This document shows, one piece after another, positions 7,152-16,373 of a stretch of 25,740 bases of DNA. The notes under the pieces were generated by a model, which was not told the origin of the DNA, did no database searches, and worked only from the letters and a program-made list of their open reading frames with translations. This DNA is from a virus: IMG/VR virus record IMGVR_UViG_3300037189_004592, positions 1-25,740 of that record; one strand, written 5' to 3'. Both the position numbers and the translations under genes were made by a program. Each line of letters starts with the position of its first letter. Position 1 is the first letter of the stretch.

Positions 7152-10130
7152 GTGGCAGTAGTAGGTGAAGCCCACGTCATAGTACGTGCTCTGACCAATA
7201 AAGTCAGTGACGATATTCGTAAAGGTTTTGACGGAGTTCGTGGTGACATTGCTGCTCGCACTGGGGCTGACCTCGGTGATAAGTTTACTGCTGGATTCAA
7301 TAAAAACGTTGGCGTTAACATTTTTACAAGAATTTCTGATGGCATTGCGTCTATGGCTCCATCAGCGCAGGCTGCCAGACTGCAACTAAACTCTCTCATT
7401 AAAACTGGTTACAAAATGACCGTAGGTTTTAGTCTTATTGCTGGCACTATCGGCGTTGTTGTTGGTGGTCTTGGCGCATTAATTGGCGCTGCTGGTGGCG
7501 CTGCCGCTTCTTTGACTGCCTTGATTGGGACTATGGTTTCCCTCAAAGTGGGGAGCGGTCTCGCTGGCTTTGCTATGAAGGGTGTTGGGGAGGCAGTATC
7601 TTCCGCTGGACAGGCTAGTGGTGTGAGTGCAAAAAGCGTCAAAGAACTTCGCGAAGAAATGCAACAATTGCGTTTTGAGGCTGAAGAAGCCGCCCTTGCC
7701 GAAGAAGAGTTTGGTTTACGTCTAGAGCAGGCTAGGGAGAGCCTAGCCAGAACTGCCGATTTACCAGTCAACTCAATGGCGCGACGCGAAGCAGAACTAA
7801 ACTTCAAGCAGGCGGAACTTGCGTATCGTCAGGCTAAAGATAGAACCAAAGACCTAAATGCCGAAGTAAAAAAAGGCGTTCAAAGTGGGACAGCGGCTGG
7901 TGGTGCTGACCCCTTTGCCCAATTGACCGCAAGCCAAAAGAAATTTGCCCAGTTTTTAATTACCTTAAGACCAATTATTAGCGACTTGAGAGAGCGGGTT
8001 GCTAGTGGGTTCCTTCCAGTTTTGGAAAAACAACTTAAAAGAATTGTTGACTCCGACCTGCTTGGTGTTGTTGAAAAAGGTTACAGCGGAATAGGTGACG
8101 CTCTAGGAAAAGCAGTCAAAGGTTTCACTGGACAAATACTGAAGCCAGAAACACTTGAAGATTTGGGTGGAGTTTTTTCTGACATTGAGTATGTTGTCGG
8201 TAAGTTTGGAAAAACTTTTGGTAAGTTTTTTAGAATATTTTTGAAACTGCTCGACGCTTCTGGACCTTTAATTAGGGATTTTTCTGACTACCTAGACGGT
8301 TTAGCAACTAGGCTCCTAAAATTCCTAGACGGTTTTAGTAACACTGAACTTGAAGATTTCTTTACCCGCGCCGGGGATATTGCTGGAAAGTTTGGTCAAA
8401 TTTTTAGAAATGTTTTTGACGGTCTAAAAGCAATTATTATGGCTAACTTTGGACCTGGCAGCGGTGGGGATATGCTCCTCGACTTCCTTATTGAGTCGAC
8501 AGAGGGGTTTGCAAAACTGGGAGACGACGCCGAGGGACTTGAAACTTACTTTAAAAAGGTTTCTGACAACCTTATTATAATTCTTGATGGCGTTGGAGGA
8601 ATGTTTTCTGGCCTCTCTGCTTTGGGAGAAAACGAAGGAATTGGACAGTTCTTTGACAGAATTAAAGACGCTGGGCCGTCTATCGGAAATATTGCTACAA
8701 AGGGTTTAGAAGCACTTCCCGCTGTTGCCGATTTGGTTGTCGAATTTGCTGATTTAGTTGACAAATTGACAGACAGCGGAGCAATTAAAATTTTCTTTGG
8801 AATTATAGAAGACGCAATTAATGTAATTGGTGACCTACTTCAAAATAAATGGGTTGCTAATATTCTTATTTTCTTTGGACAGATTAAGGCCATCACTCTC
8901 GCTTTGGGCGTTTTAAAAAGTGCATTTGATTTAGTCGGGCTAAGCATTTTGGGAAACACTGGTCTTGCTACTGGCTCTATTGGTACCGTTATTGACGGAA
9001 CTAAACTTTTGGCTGTCGGCGCGGGGGACGTCAGCAGAGTTTTTAAAGACTCATTCAAGCAAGCAGGAAAAAGTGGTACTGGATTTTTTACAACCTTAAG
9101 GGGCGGGCTTGGTGCACTTTCTTTCAGCACCTCTGGCTTTGCTAGGTCCATTGGCTCTATTGGGGGGGCACTCCTACGTGGTGTGGGGGCACTACTTAGT
9201 CCCGTCGGACTGGTAGTAACTGCAGTTGCTCTTTTAATTGGGTATTTTGTCAACCTGTACAACACAAATAAACAATTTAGGGATTCTTTTATACCTGTAT
9301 TTGAAGCAATAGGGAACGCTATAGGTGCAATTGAGATTGCTCTACAACCCATAATGACTGCTTTTGATGAACTATATAACAACCACATCAAGCCACTTCT
9401 TTTTGGTCCAAACGGAAATGACGGTCTAATCTCAGGACTTTCTGATTTTGTCGCAAACGTACTCCCCTTAGTAATTAATGCAATTACTGGACTACTCGTA
9501 CCAGCAATTGAGTTTTTGGTTGGGGTGACAGTGAATGCAATGCAATTTTTTGGTGACTTCTTTGAAGGAGTCAAGGGAATGTTTGCTGGAATTCTTCAAA
9601 TGTTCACAGGTGATTTTATTGGCGGGCTAAGAACTGCACTGGTTTCTTTCGTGTCAATTATTTTGTCAATTATGGATTTTGTTGCAAACTCAATTGTCAA
9701 TGTTGCAAATTTTATGATTCAAAAAATTAATGAAGCATTGCAATCTATTGATGGCACACCGCTCGGTGACTTCATACGAGACACTTTTGGATTTGACGTT
9801 GGCGTTGGAATTCCGTTGCTTCCTCAATCTAATATGGCTTCCGCAGCCATTGCTTCACTCGGTCTCGCAGAGGGTGGAATTGTCAGCCCCCGTGGTGGTG
9901 GCACTATGGCATTGATTGCTGAGGCTGGACGTCCAGAGCGTGTTGAGCCTCTTGACCCCGACGGTCTATCGAAGCGTGACAAGGCTATGATTCAATTTTT
10001 GACAAACGGCACTGCTGGTGGTGGAGTCAATATCACTGTCAACCCGTCTGCTGGCATGGACGAGACGGAACTTGCTGCTGTTATTTCCCGACGACTTGCT
10101 TACGAACTACGTAGAGGTTCTACCGCATAA
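7152..10130 (+). CDS. Tail tape measure protein
   Basis: 992 aa, starting at GTG 7152 with AGGGGGTGAG just upstream. The N-terminus (HVIVRALTNKVSDDIRKGF) is typical of phage tape measures. Residues ~90-145 are hydrophobic and Gly/Ala-rich (membrane-active type), ~160-240 form a charged coiled coil, and further hydrophobic stretches lie at ~660-705 and ~772-857. The C-terminus carries LAEGGIVSPRGG, AEAGRPERVEPL and VNITVNPSAGMDETELA, common at the end of actinophage tape measures. No lysozyme or peptidase domain is evident. By the usual ~1.5 Angstrom per residue rule, a tail near 150 nm is expected. Codons are A/T-ending far more often than in the capsid gene. The TAA overlaps the next ATG by one base. 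Confidence 0.9.
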   Translation: MAVVGEAHVIVRALTNKVSDDIRKGFDGVRGDIAARTGADLGDKFTAGFNKNVGVNIFTRISDGIASMAPSAQAARLQLNSLIKTGYKMTVGFSLIAGTIGVVVGGLGALIGAAGGAAASLTALIGTMVSLKVGSGLAGFAMKGVGEAVSSAGQASGVSAKSVKELREEMQQLRFEAEEAALAEEEFGLRLEQARESLARTADLPVNSMARREAELNFKQAELAYRQAKDRTKDLNAEVKKGVQSGTAAGGADPFAQLTASQKKFAQFLITLRPIISDLRERVASGFLPVLEKQLKRIVDSDLLGVVEKGYSGIGDALGKAVKGFTGQILKPETLEDLGGVFSDIEYVVGKFGKTFGKFFRIFLKLLDASGPLIRDFSDYLDGLATRLLKFLDGFSNTELEDFFTRAGDIAGKFGQIFRNVFDGLKAIIMANFGPGSGGDMLLDFLIESTEGFAKLGDDAEGLETYFKKVSDNLIIILDGVGGMFSGLSALGENEGIGQFFDRIKDAGPSIGNIATKGLEALPAVADLVVEFADLVDKLTDSGAIKIFFGIIEDAINVIGDLLQNKWVANILIFFGQIKAITLALGVLKSAFDLVGLSILGNTGLATGSIGTVIDGTKLLAVGAGDVSRVFKDSFKQAGKSGTGFFTTLRGGLGALSFSTSGFARSIGSIGGALLRGVGALLSPVGLVVTAVALLIGYFVNLYNTNKQFRDSFIPVFEAIGNAIGAIEIALQPIMTAFDELYNNHIKPLLFGPNGNDGLISGLSDFVANVLPLVINAITGLLVPAIEFLVGVTVNAMQFFGDFFEGVKGMFAGILQMFTGDFIGGLRTALVSFVSIILSIMDFVANSIVNVANFMIQKINEALQSIDGTPLGDFIRDTFGFDVGVGIPLLPQSNMASAAIASLGLAEGGIVSPRGGGTMALIAEAGRPERVEPLDPDGLSKRDKAMIQFLTNGTAGGGVNITVNPSAGMDETELAAVISRRLAYELRRGSTA

Positions 10131-13100
10131 TGGCAACTAATCTTATTCTCAACCCGTCTTTCACTCAAGGCACTACTAACTGGACGTTTACGAACTGCAC
10201 CACTGCGGGCACTACGGCACAGTTTTTGTTCAATAACATTGCCCGTGAAATTACCGCAAACTCGGCTGCCACTGCGCCTACGATTGATAGCGCAATTGTC
10301 AATATTGCTGCGTCCACTACTCACACGGCGTCTTTGTATGTGAAACTTAGTGCCGACCAGCCAAGTACTTCATTTTCTTTTAGCCTAAAAACTTATCAGT
10401 CTGACGGAACAACACTTGTCAATACTTTTACGGCTGATACTAAAGAACTGACAGTTTCTGATAGTTGGTACAGATTTACTGTGACAGGAACTTCTGGCGG
10501 TGCCGCTGTAAAGGCACGAATTAGTTTGACAACAACGTCAATTGTGAACGGACGCAAGTTTGTTATTGACGGTGCACAACTTGTCACTGGTTACACCGCT
10601 GTCGAGTTTGATTACATTGAAACTGTTGACCAAGCGCAAGAAAACAAAATTATCAACAAGGCACTGTCCAAAGTGCCATTCCCCCACCTCAGTGGTGTAG
10701 AACTAAATGCTGACGTCAAACTTGGCGATTTCACGTTCAACACTATCGACGCTAACAATGTCGCATATATTCTTACCGATATTGTTGGGCTTTACGGTCA
10801 GCCCGAAACAGAGTATTCGGACATTAGTCGCGGTTTTTACGCAGACGGTGACTACGACGTTCGTGGTCGCTACCAAGCAAGACAAATTTCGTTGGTCGGT
10901 TCTATTCTCGTACAAGATAAAACTTCTGTTGCTTCTGCTAGAGAAAAACTGGTTCGCGCAACTGAACTTGTAAAACGCGGAACGTGGCTAAAGGTTTACC
11001 CCCCGAACGCTACACCACACGCAATTTGGGTTCGACTGAGCGGTGCGTTAGAAATCAATGTTGTCAATCCTCGTGGTCGTATGGATTTCAGTGTTGGGCT
11101 TCGCGCAGCAGACCCACTTATTTATGCGTGGAACGAAGACCGTGAAGACGGTTATTACGTTGCCAACGTCGCTGCTTCTAACTATGAGGGTACGCAGACT
11201 GGTGAAGTTTCTATTACAAATAATGGTAACTATCAGGCACCAGCAATCTTTGAGGTTCGTGGACCAATTAATGGTTCTGTGGCTACGTTGTTCAACTATT
11301 CGAACGCTCAACTGACAAGAATTATTGAGCCTGTTCGTGGTGAACGTTATTACCTTATTGGTCAGAAGTCTTTGAAAGATTTTGAGGCGACACTAAAGTT
11401 CCCGACACCTCACGACCTTATCCCCGGTGATTCTATTACGGTTAGTATCCCAGTGACTACTTCTATCACGGATGTCACATTTGTTGACTCAACAGATACT
11501 GCCACAATCAATGTTGCCTCGACTGCGGGTTATTCAATAGGTGATTTGGTTTCTATTTCTGGTCTGCCTAGCCCAATTGACGTATTCAATGGAAATCAAA
11601 CAATTTTTTCCGTAACTTCTACAACTCAATTCACTATCAAAAACACTACGCTTGTGGGCAATATTTCTCTCACTTCTGGCGACTCAGATTCCATTGTCTA
11701 TAACATTACTAATTCCCGTTTTGACGGAGAGCAGGTTGTTTCATCTATTCCTGACGCAAAAAGTGTTTCGTTTTTGACGACGTACCGAGAGACGTACTCG
11801 TTGAGAAATCTTTTGGGTGCTGACGTTGCTAATAGCCGTTGCGTTGTCTATAAAGACGCCGACTATTTGGAGATTGATTCGAAAGACCAGAACGTTGCTC
11901 TCAATGGTGATGGTAGCCAGTATCGTGGAAAAATTGATGCTCTTTCTGACTGGATTCGTCTTGAACCTGGCGTCAACAAGATTTTGTTGGATGACGCCCA
12001 GCAGGTTCCGTATTACGTGGAGAGAAGAGAAATTACTGCTGCTGGTGTTGCCACGCTTCAGTTGACGGAGCCTCATACTTTTGCTGTGGGTGACAATATC
12101 AACGTTGTTGATGTTGGCGCAGAATATGACACTGCGGGCAGAGCAAAAATTACTAGTTATTCGCGTGCTGGAAATGTTGTTACCGCGTTTGCTAGTGGCT
12201 ACGGTATGACGACTGGTACAAGTGTTGTGATTGGTGGGGTTGACTTTGCTATTGATGGTCAGTACGCAATTACTAACGTCAACGCTAGCGCTTTTACGTT
12301 TGTGACAAATTCAAGCGGAACTATTTACTCAACTAACACCAACGCAACGGTGAAAAAGGTTGTTGCGGTTAGTCAGTATTCCAGAACGAGCAACGTTGCT
12401 ACTTTGACAACGACAACAGCGCACGGTCTGTCTGCTGGTCAGGCTATGTATGTTGTTGGTGTCCACCCTGAGTTTGACGGTCAGTGGTATGTTGCCACAG
12501 CAGCAGACAACACTACCCTCACCTATGACACGGATATTAAGTTCACCGAGAATTTCCCGACAACTAACGCCACCACTGGTGCTACTGTTTATCTCCGATA
12601 CCCAATTATTTCGTACACTGACTACTCGGTTACGTATACGACTGACGGTTCGGCTACGTTAGAAGGTTCTACCCAGTTTGGGTTGTTGTCTTCTATTGAC
12701 TCGCAACGTTTTGCGTCAATCAATAATGTTTCGAGAACTAATAACATTGCTACGCTCACTACAACTAAGAAACACAATTATCAGGTTGGCGAGTATGTTT
12801 CTGTTGAGGGACCTAGTTCTCTTCACCCGACGTATCAAGTTTCTACGGGTAACGCAAAAGTAATCAGCAGTTGGACTCTTGCGTCTAACTTGGTGACGGT
12901 TACTAGTACCGCTCATGGTCTTGTTACTAATGACAAGGCAAACATTTTTGGGGTGCGTACTGGCTCATTTATTGATATCAACGGACAATTCACTGTTGAG
13001 AGAACTGGTGCTGATACCTTTAGGTATAACATTGCTGGACCGATTGTTTTGACGTATGGGGTGGACAAGTACTCTATTTCTAACAACATTGTCAGATTAG

Positions 13101-14035
13101 AACTGAACGCTAAACCAGAGTTTGACCTTACTTACGACAACCTAAACAACGGTTACCCTATCAGTACTCAGATTGATTTTGCGAGTTCGGGTACAGCAAC
13201 AGCAATTGTGGGGAGACACGACGTTATCGGTAGGGACACCGAAAATAACGTTATTTGGTTTGCTACCACCGCTGCTGACGTTACGTTGACAAGTCTTACA
13301 AACACCACGAACACAGTCGCTATTGTTTACGACAATACCCCTGAACGTGGTCGTGTTCAGCGAGTAATTGAGGCTGTCTACTACACAATTAATAATGATT
13401 CGGCTGGGACTACTGAAGCCGCTAACGCCCTGAGCAACACAGCAGTAGCGGGGAACACAGTCTGGGTTCGAACAAACACTGCACACAGCCTCTCCACTGG
13501 CGCAACGGTTGACATTTCTGGACTCTCCTCGCTGTTTAACGGCGTGCAAACCGTTACAAGTGTCGATTCGACAATGTTCAAATTTACTATCGACAACACC
13601 ACTAACGTCAAACATGCGAACGCAACAATAACTCGTGCTGGCACTACTGCCACAGTTACTTTTACCGAAGACCACGGTTACGTTGTCGGGGACAAAGTGT
13701 GGATTTACTCTCCCCGCGCAAACGTTGCGGTGGGGGTTTACGAAGTGCTTACGTCAGCCACTGCTAAAGAATTTCAAATTACTACGGTAGCGAGCGGGGC
13801 AATAGCATCGGGGGACCGAGCGGGCTATAAAGTTCTTCCGTATAGAGAAGACGCCGAAGTTATTCGTGTTTACCCAATTCTAGAAGACCCTGCGCCAACA
13901 GACTTTACTTTTAGTTATAAAAACAGTGGCGACGCAGGAAGTTCGGCTATTGTCGCCGCAGACACTGCTGGCGAAGTTGTGGCAAGTAGTGACGCGAGTA
14001 TGAAGATTTACTATAGGTCTGCCTCAATCGGCTAA
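10130..14035 (+). CDS. Minor tail protein: carbohydrate-binding-like, distal-tail-like and repeat domains
   Basis: 1301 aa; the ATG overlaps the tape measure stop. Residues 1-165 (NLILNPSFTQGTTNWTF...) have the start and Trp/Tyr spacing of a jelly-roll carbohydrate-binding module. Residues ~168-345 match the distal tail protein pattern of actinophages (PFPHLSGVELNADVKLGDF, RGFYADGDYDVRGRYQAR, WVRLSGALEINVVNPRGRMD, GLRAADPLIYAWN), which forms the hub below the tube. The rest is beta-rich with about eight copies of a ~50-60-residue module near residues 457-506, 638-678, 679-731, 751-803, 868-915, 916-969, 1105-1160 and 1167-1222. This suggests a hub protein that carries surface-binding arms. 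No enzyme motif seen. Confidence 0.75.
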   Translation: MATNLILNPSFTQGTTNWTFTNCTTAGTTAQFLFNNIAREITANSAATAPTIDSAIVNIAASTTHTASLYVKLSADQPSTSFSFSLKTYQSDGTTLVNTFTADTKELTVSDSWYRFTVTGTSGGAAVKARISLTTTSIVNGRKFVIDGAQLVTGYTAVEFDYIETVDQAQENKIINKALSKVPFPHLSGVELNADVKLGDFTFNTIDANNVAYILTDIVGLYGQPETEYSDISRGFYADGDYDVRGRYQARQISLVGSILVQDKTSVASAREKLVRATELVKRGTWLKVYPPNATPHAIWVRLSGALEINVVNPRGRMDFSVGLRAADPLIYAWNEDREDGYYVANVAASNYEGTQTGEVSITNNGNYQAPAIFEVRGPINGSVATLFNYSNAQLTRIIEPVRGERYYLIGQKSLKDFEATLKFPTPHDLIPGDSITVSIPVTTSITDVTFVDSTDTATINVASTAGYSIGDLVSISGLPSPIDVFNGNQTIFSVTSTTQFTIKNTTLVGNISLTSGDSDSIVYNITNSRFDGEQVVSSIPDAKSVSFLTTYRETYSLRNLLGADVANSRCVVYKDADYLEIDSKDQNVALNGDGSQYRGKIDALSDWIRLEPGVNKILLDDAQQVPYYVERREITAAGVATLQLTEPHTFAVGDNINVVDVGAEYDTAGRAKITSYSRAGNVVTAFASGYGMTTGTSVVIGGVDFAIDGQYAITNVNASAFTFVTNSSGTIYSTNTNATVKKVVAVSQYSRTSNVATLTTTTAHGLSAGQAMYVVGVHPEFDGQWYVATAADNTTLTYDTDIKFTENFPTTNATTGATVYLRYPIISYTDYSVTYTTDGSATLEGSTQFGLLSSIDSQRFASINNVSRTNNIATLTTTKKHNYQVGEYVSVEGPSSLHPTYQVSTGNAKVISSWTLASNLVTVTSTAHGLVTNDKANIFGVRTGSFIDINGQFTVERTGADTFRYNIAGPIVLTYGVDKYSISNNIVRLELNAKPEFDLTYDNLNNGYPISTQIDFASSGTATAIVGRHDVIGRDTENNVIWFATTAADVTLTSLTNTTNTVAIVYDNTPERGRVQRVIEAVYYTINNDSAGTTEAANALSNTAVAGNTVWVRTNTAHSLSTGATVDISGLSSLFNGVQTVTSVDSTMFKFTIDNTTNVKHANATITRAGTTATVTFTEDHGYVVGDKVWIYSPRANVAVGVYEVLTSATAKEFQITTVASGAIASGDRAGYKVLPYREDAEVIRVYPILEDPAPTDFTFSYKNSGDAGSSAIVAADTAGEVVASSDASMKIYYRSASIG
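11490..13800 (+). repeat. Eight protein-level beta repeats in the first tail-tip gene
   Basis: Coding repeats at about 11498-11645, 12042-12163, 12164-12323, 12379-12540, 12731-12874, 12875-13036, 13444-13608 and 13629-13796. The shared pattern is a strand (NVATLTTTTAH), then GxxxGDxVxVxG, a variable turn with FNG or IDG, a strand (QYxVTxV) and a final FT(Y/F) strand. The copies are diverged at DNA level. The pattern resembles what databases often label E1 FCCH-like in phage tail proteins. Confidence 0.65.
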
Positions 14036-14060
14036 TAAATAGTAGAATAAAAAGACATTT

Positions 14061-16373
14061 ATGGTAAACGCAGACTCACTAACCCCTGAGTACAGGTTTT
14101 TTACAACCGACCTATTGACTAACAAAATTTTGTCAGAGGTGCCGTTCAGTGGCGTCAACTATCAACTTTCACTTATCAACTCTGGAAGTTTTTCAGGAAC
14201 CGTTCCCGTTGATTCAGAGTCGAGAAAATACGACTTATACAACAGCACTATGCCGGGCAAAACGGGTTTGTATATTCTGCGAAACGGTATTTGTGTGTGG
14301 GGCGGAATTATTTGGTCGAGAGAGTATGACCTAGAATCCCGCAGGCTTTCAGTAAACGCAAATGAGTTTACAAGTTACCTGTACCACAGAACCATTTGGA
14401 AAACTTTTACCACGGCTTTTTCCGGGGAACTAAAAGTTTCTACTGACCCCGGTGCTGAAGCAACTATCTCTATTGCTACTGGCGTCCCTTATGACATTCT
14501 TGAAGGTCAGGCTGTACGAATTGTTTTTGCTTCTGAACTTTCAAATCTCAACGGTTACTTCTCGGTGCTAAAAAACTCTACTGACGATGAAATTTACATA
14601 AACCCAGCAGACAGGTTCTACAAACTAACGTCAAAGCGTGTCACTGGATACAAAAAAGGTAAGCAGATTGCTACCGTAAGACTGTGGACCGAATCCGCAA
14701 ATGAACTAAAAATTGGTGACAGTTTTACAATCAGTGGCGCAAACATTGAAAGACTAAACGGGACGCACAGCGTTGTCACCGTAAACGATAAGTATTCGGT
14801 AACTATTCGCACCACTGGTGGTTACAAAGGTCTAAAAGCAGTAGACGATAAGAAAAAATCTTTAGGTTCAAAGGCTCGTTTGACAATCAACGGCTCGGTT
14901 CCACCTGGAAGTTATTCCGTATCGGTTTATTTGAGAACCACCATTTTTGATTTTGTCAAAGGCCTTATTGATTCTATGGGTAAAGATTTTACAGGCATTG
15001 AATTTCCTAACGCTTTTATTGAAGCGGGGCAGACTTTTGGCTACGACGTCGATTCATACAAAGTCAATGGGGGTCTGGCTACTCTCACTACGTCCACACC
15101 ACACGGACTGACCGCTAGCCAAAAAATCAACGTGTTGAACGTTGTCCCAGAGATAAACGGCGAGCGGGAAATTTTAGAAATTATTGACGAGAACACTTTT
15201 ACTTTTAGAACAAACACAAACTTTATTGCGTACGCAACGATTACTCCACGTCAGTACGCAATTTCTAAGAGGGTTACTTCTCGATTGGTGACCACCTACA
15301 CGACGTCCACTAACCACAATCTCAAAGTTGGTGACACAATTACGATTGAAAACGTCCCCGACATTACGAGAAGAATTGACAGAAACACCAACAGAACTGA
15401 CGTTTATACGGGTAACTACATTGTTACTGCGGTTACTGCTCAAAACCAGTTCTCACATAAAACTTCTGTCCCCGCTGACGACTCTATTACTTACACAACG
15501 TTGGCAAAGAACCCGAACCCGTACGTAATCTCTTACCCGACAGTTACGCTGGGAACTTACGGTCCTTACCCTCAGTTTGCTGACCTTGGTTTCACATTTG
15601 ACCGTGCCGACGAAGAATTTTTTGACGTTGATATTTCTACTACTGGTGTTCGCGGGTTCAATCTAACTTCTGTTGGCGAGTTCCTTGATACTTTTGCTAG
15701 TTCTTCTGCTGGCGGTACTGGTTTTGATTACCGTATCGAGTGTCGGTATGACGGAACTTTGAACAGGTTTTCACGGGTGTTCAAGTTTGTCCCCAACATA
15801 ACAGGGTTTACAGACGAAGAGGCCGAAGCGGGACTTAAATATTTAGGTGCTGATAAAACAATCTTTGAGTATCCCGGCAACATTTCTTCGTTCTCAATCA
15901 GCGAGTCGGCTGAAGATGCTATGACCAGAATGTTTGTTGTGGGAAATAAGGAGGGTCTGAGCGAAGAGGCTTCCCAACCGTATTCTGCTGCTTCGTCTAT
16001 TGCTCTTCAGTATGGGTGGCCGATATTAGACGCGACAGAAGACGCTTCTGATATCGAAGACGAAGACATGCTTGCTTTAGTGGCAAGTCGTCAGGTGGGG
16101 GAATCTATTCCGCCAATTATGGATTTCAGCATTAGTATCAACGGCTCACTTGACCCTGTGGTTGGCTCCTACTACCCGGGGCAATGGTGCTCTATAATTG
16201 TAGATGACGAGTTTGTGCGAATGAGATTAGAAAGTGACTTTGAGCCACGTAAGGACGCCCTGTTGAGAAGAATTATGTCTATCAAAGTTTCAGTTCCTGA
16301 TTCATCAACTTTCCCTGAAAAGGTCAGTCTTGACTTGGTTCCCGAATTGGAGGTGAACGGTTTTGCCCAGTAG
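14061..16373 (+). CDS. Minor tail protein, tail-associated (Tal-like) hub
   Basis: 770 aa, ATG 14061, with only a weak purine-rich ribosome site. The first ~115 residues contain FSGVNYQLSLINSGSFSGTV and LYILRNGICVWGGIIW, the pattern found at the start of actinophage Tal/gp37-like hub proteins that close the tail tip. Later segments FDYRIECRYDGTLNRF (~residue 555) and NISSFSISESAEDAMTRMFV (~605) are the usual second half of this family. Between them lie four copies of the repeat that is also present in the neighbouring tail genes. Role: central tip protein, opened at adsorption. No peptidase or lysozyme motif seen, so it may be purely structural. Confidence 0.7.
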   Translation: MVNADSLTPEYRFFTTDLLTNKILSEVPFSGVNYQLSLINSGSFSGTVPVDSESRKYDLYNSTMPGKTGLYILRNGICVWGGIIWSREYDLESRRLSVNANEFTSYLYHRTIWKTFTTAFSGELKVSTDPGAEATISIATGVPYDILEGQAVRIVFASELSNLNGYFSVLKNSTDDEIYINPADRFYKLTSKRVTGYKKGKQIATVRLWTESANELKIGDSFTISGANIERLNGTHSVVTVNDKYSVTIRTTGGYKGLKAVDDKKKSLGSKARLTINGSVPPGSYSVSVYLRTTIFDFVKGLIDSMGKDFTGIEFPNAFIEAGQTFGYDVDSYKVNGGLATLTTSTPHGLTASQKINVLNVVPEINGEREILEIIDENTFTFRTNTNFIAYATITPRQYAISKRVTSRLVTTYTTSTNHNLKVGDTITIENVPDITRRIDRNTNRTDVYTGNYIVTAVTAQNQFSHKTSVPADDSITYTTLAKNPNPYVISYPTVTLGTYGPYPQFADLGFTFDRADEEFFDVDISTTGVRGFNLTSVGEFLDTFASSSAGGTGFDYRIECRYDGTLNRFSRVFKFVPNITGFTDEEAEAGLKYLGADKTIFEYPGNISSFSISESAEDAMTRMFVVGNKEGLSEEASQPYSAASSIALQYGWPILDATEDASDIEDEDMLALVASRQVGESIPPIMDFSISINGSLDPVVGSYYPGQWCSIIVDDEFVRMRLESDFEPRKDALLRRIMSIKVSVPDSSTFPEKVSLDLVPELEVNGFAQ
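14447..15475 (+). repeat. Four protein-level beta repeats in the Tal-like gene
   Basis: Copies at about 14447-14610, 14656-14820, 15060-15220 and 15280-15470. The third reads GLATLTTSTPHGLTASQKI, nearly the consensus of the first tail-tip gene; the fourth has HNLKVGDTITIENVP. The first two are more diverged (YDILEGQAVRI, NELKIGDSFTISGA). Confidence 0.6.

Noticed and set aside
8840-9574. Open frame of 244 codons on the minus strand opposite the tape measure gene
   Set aside because: The Pro/Ser/Lys-rich product is what the complement of tape measure codons gives; no ribosome site or motif.
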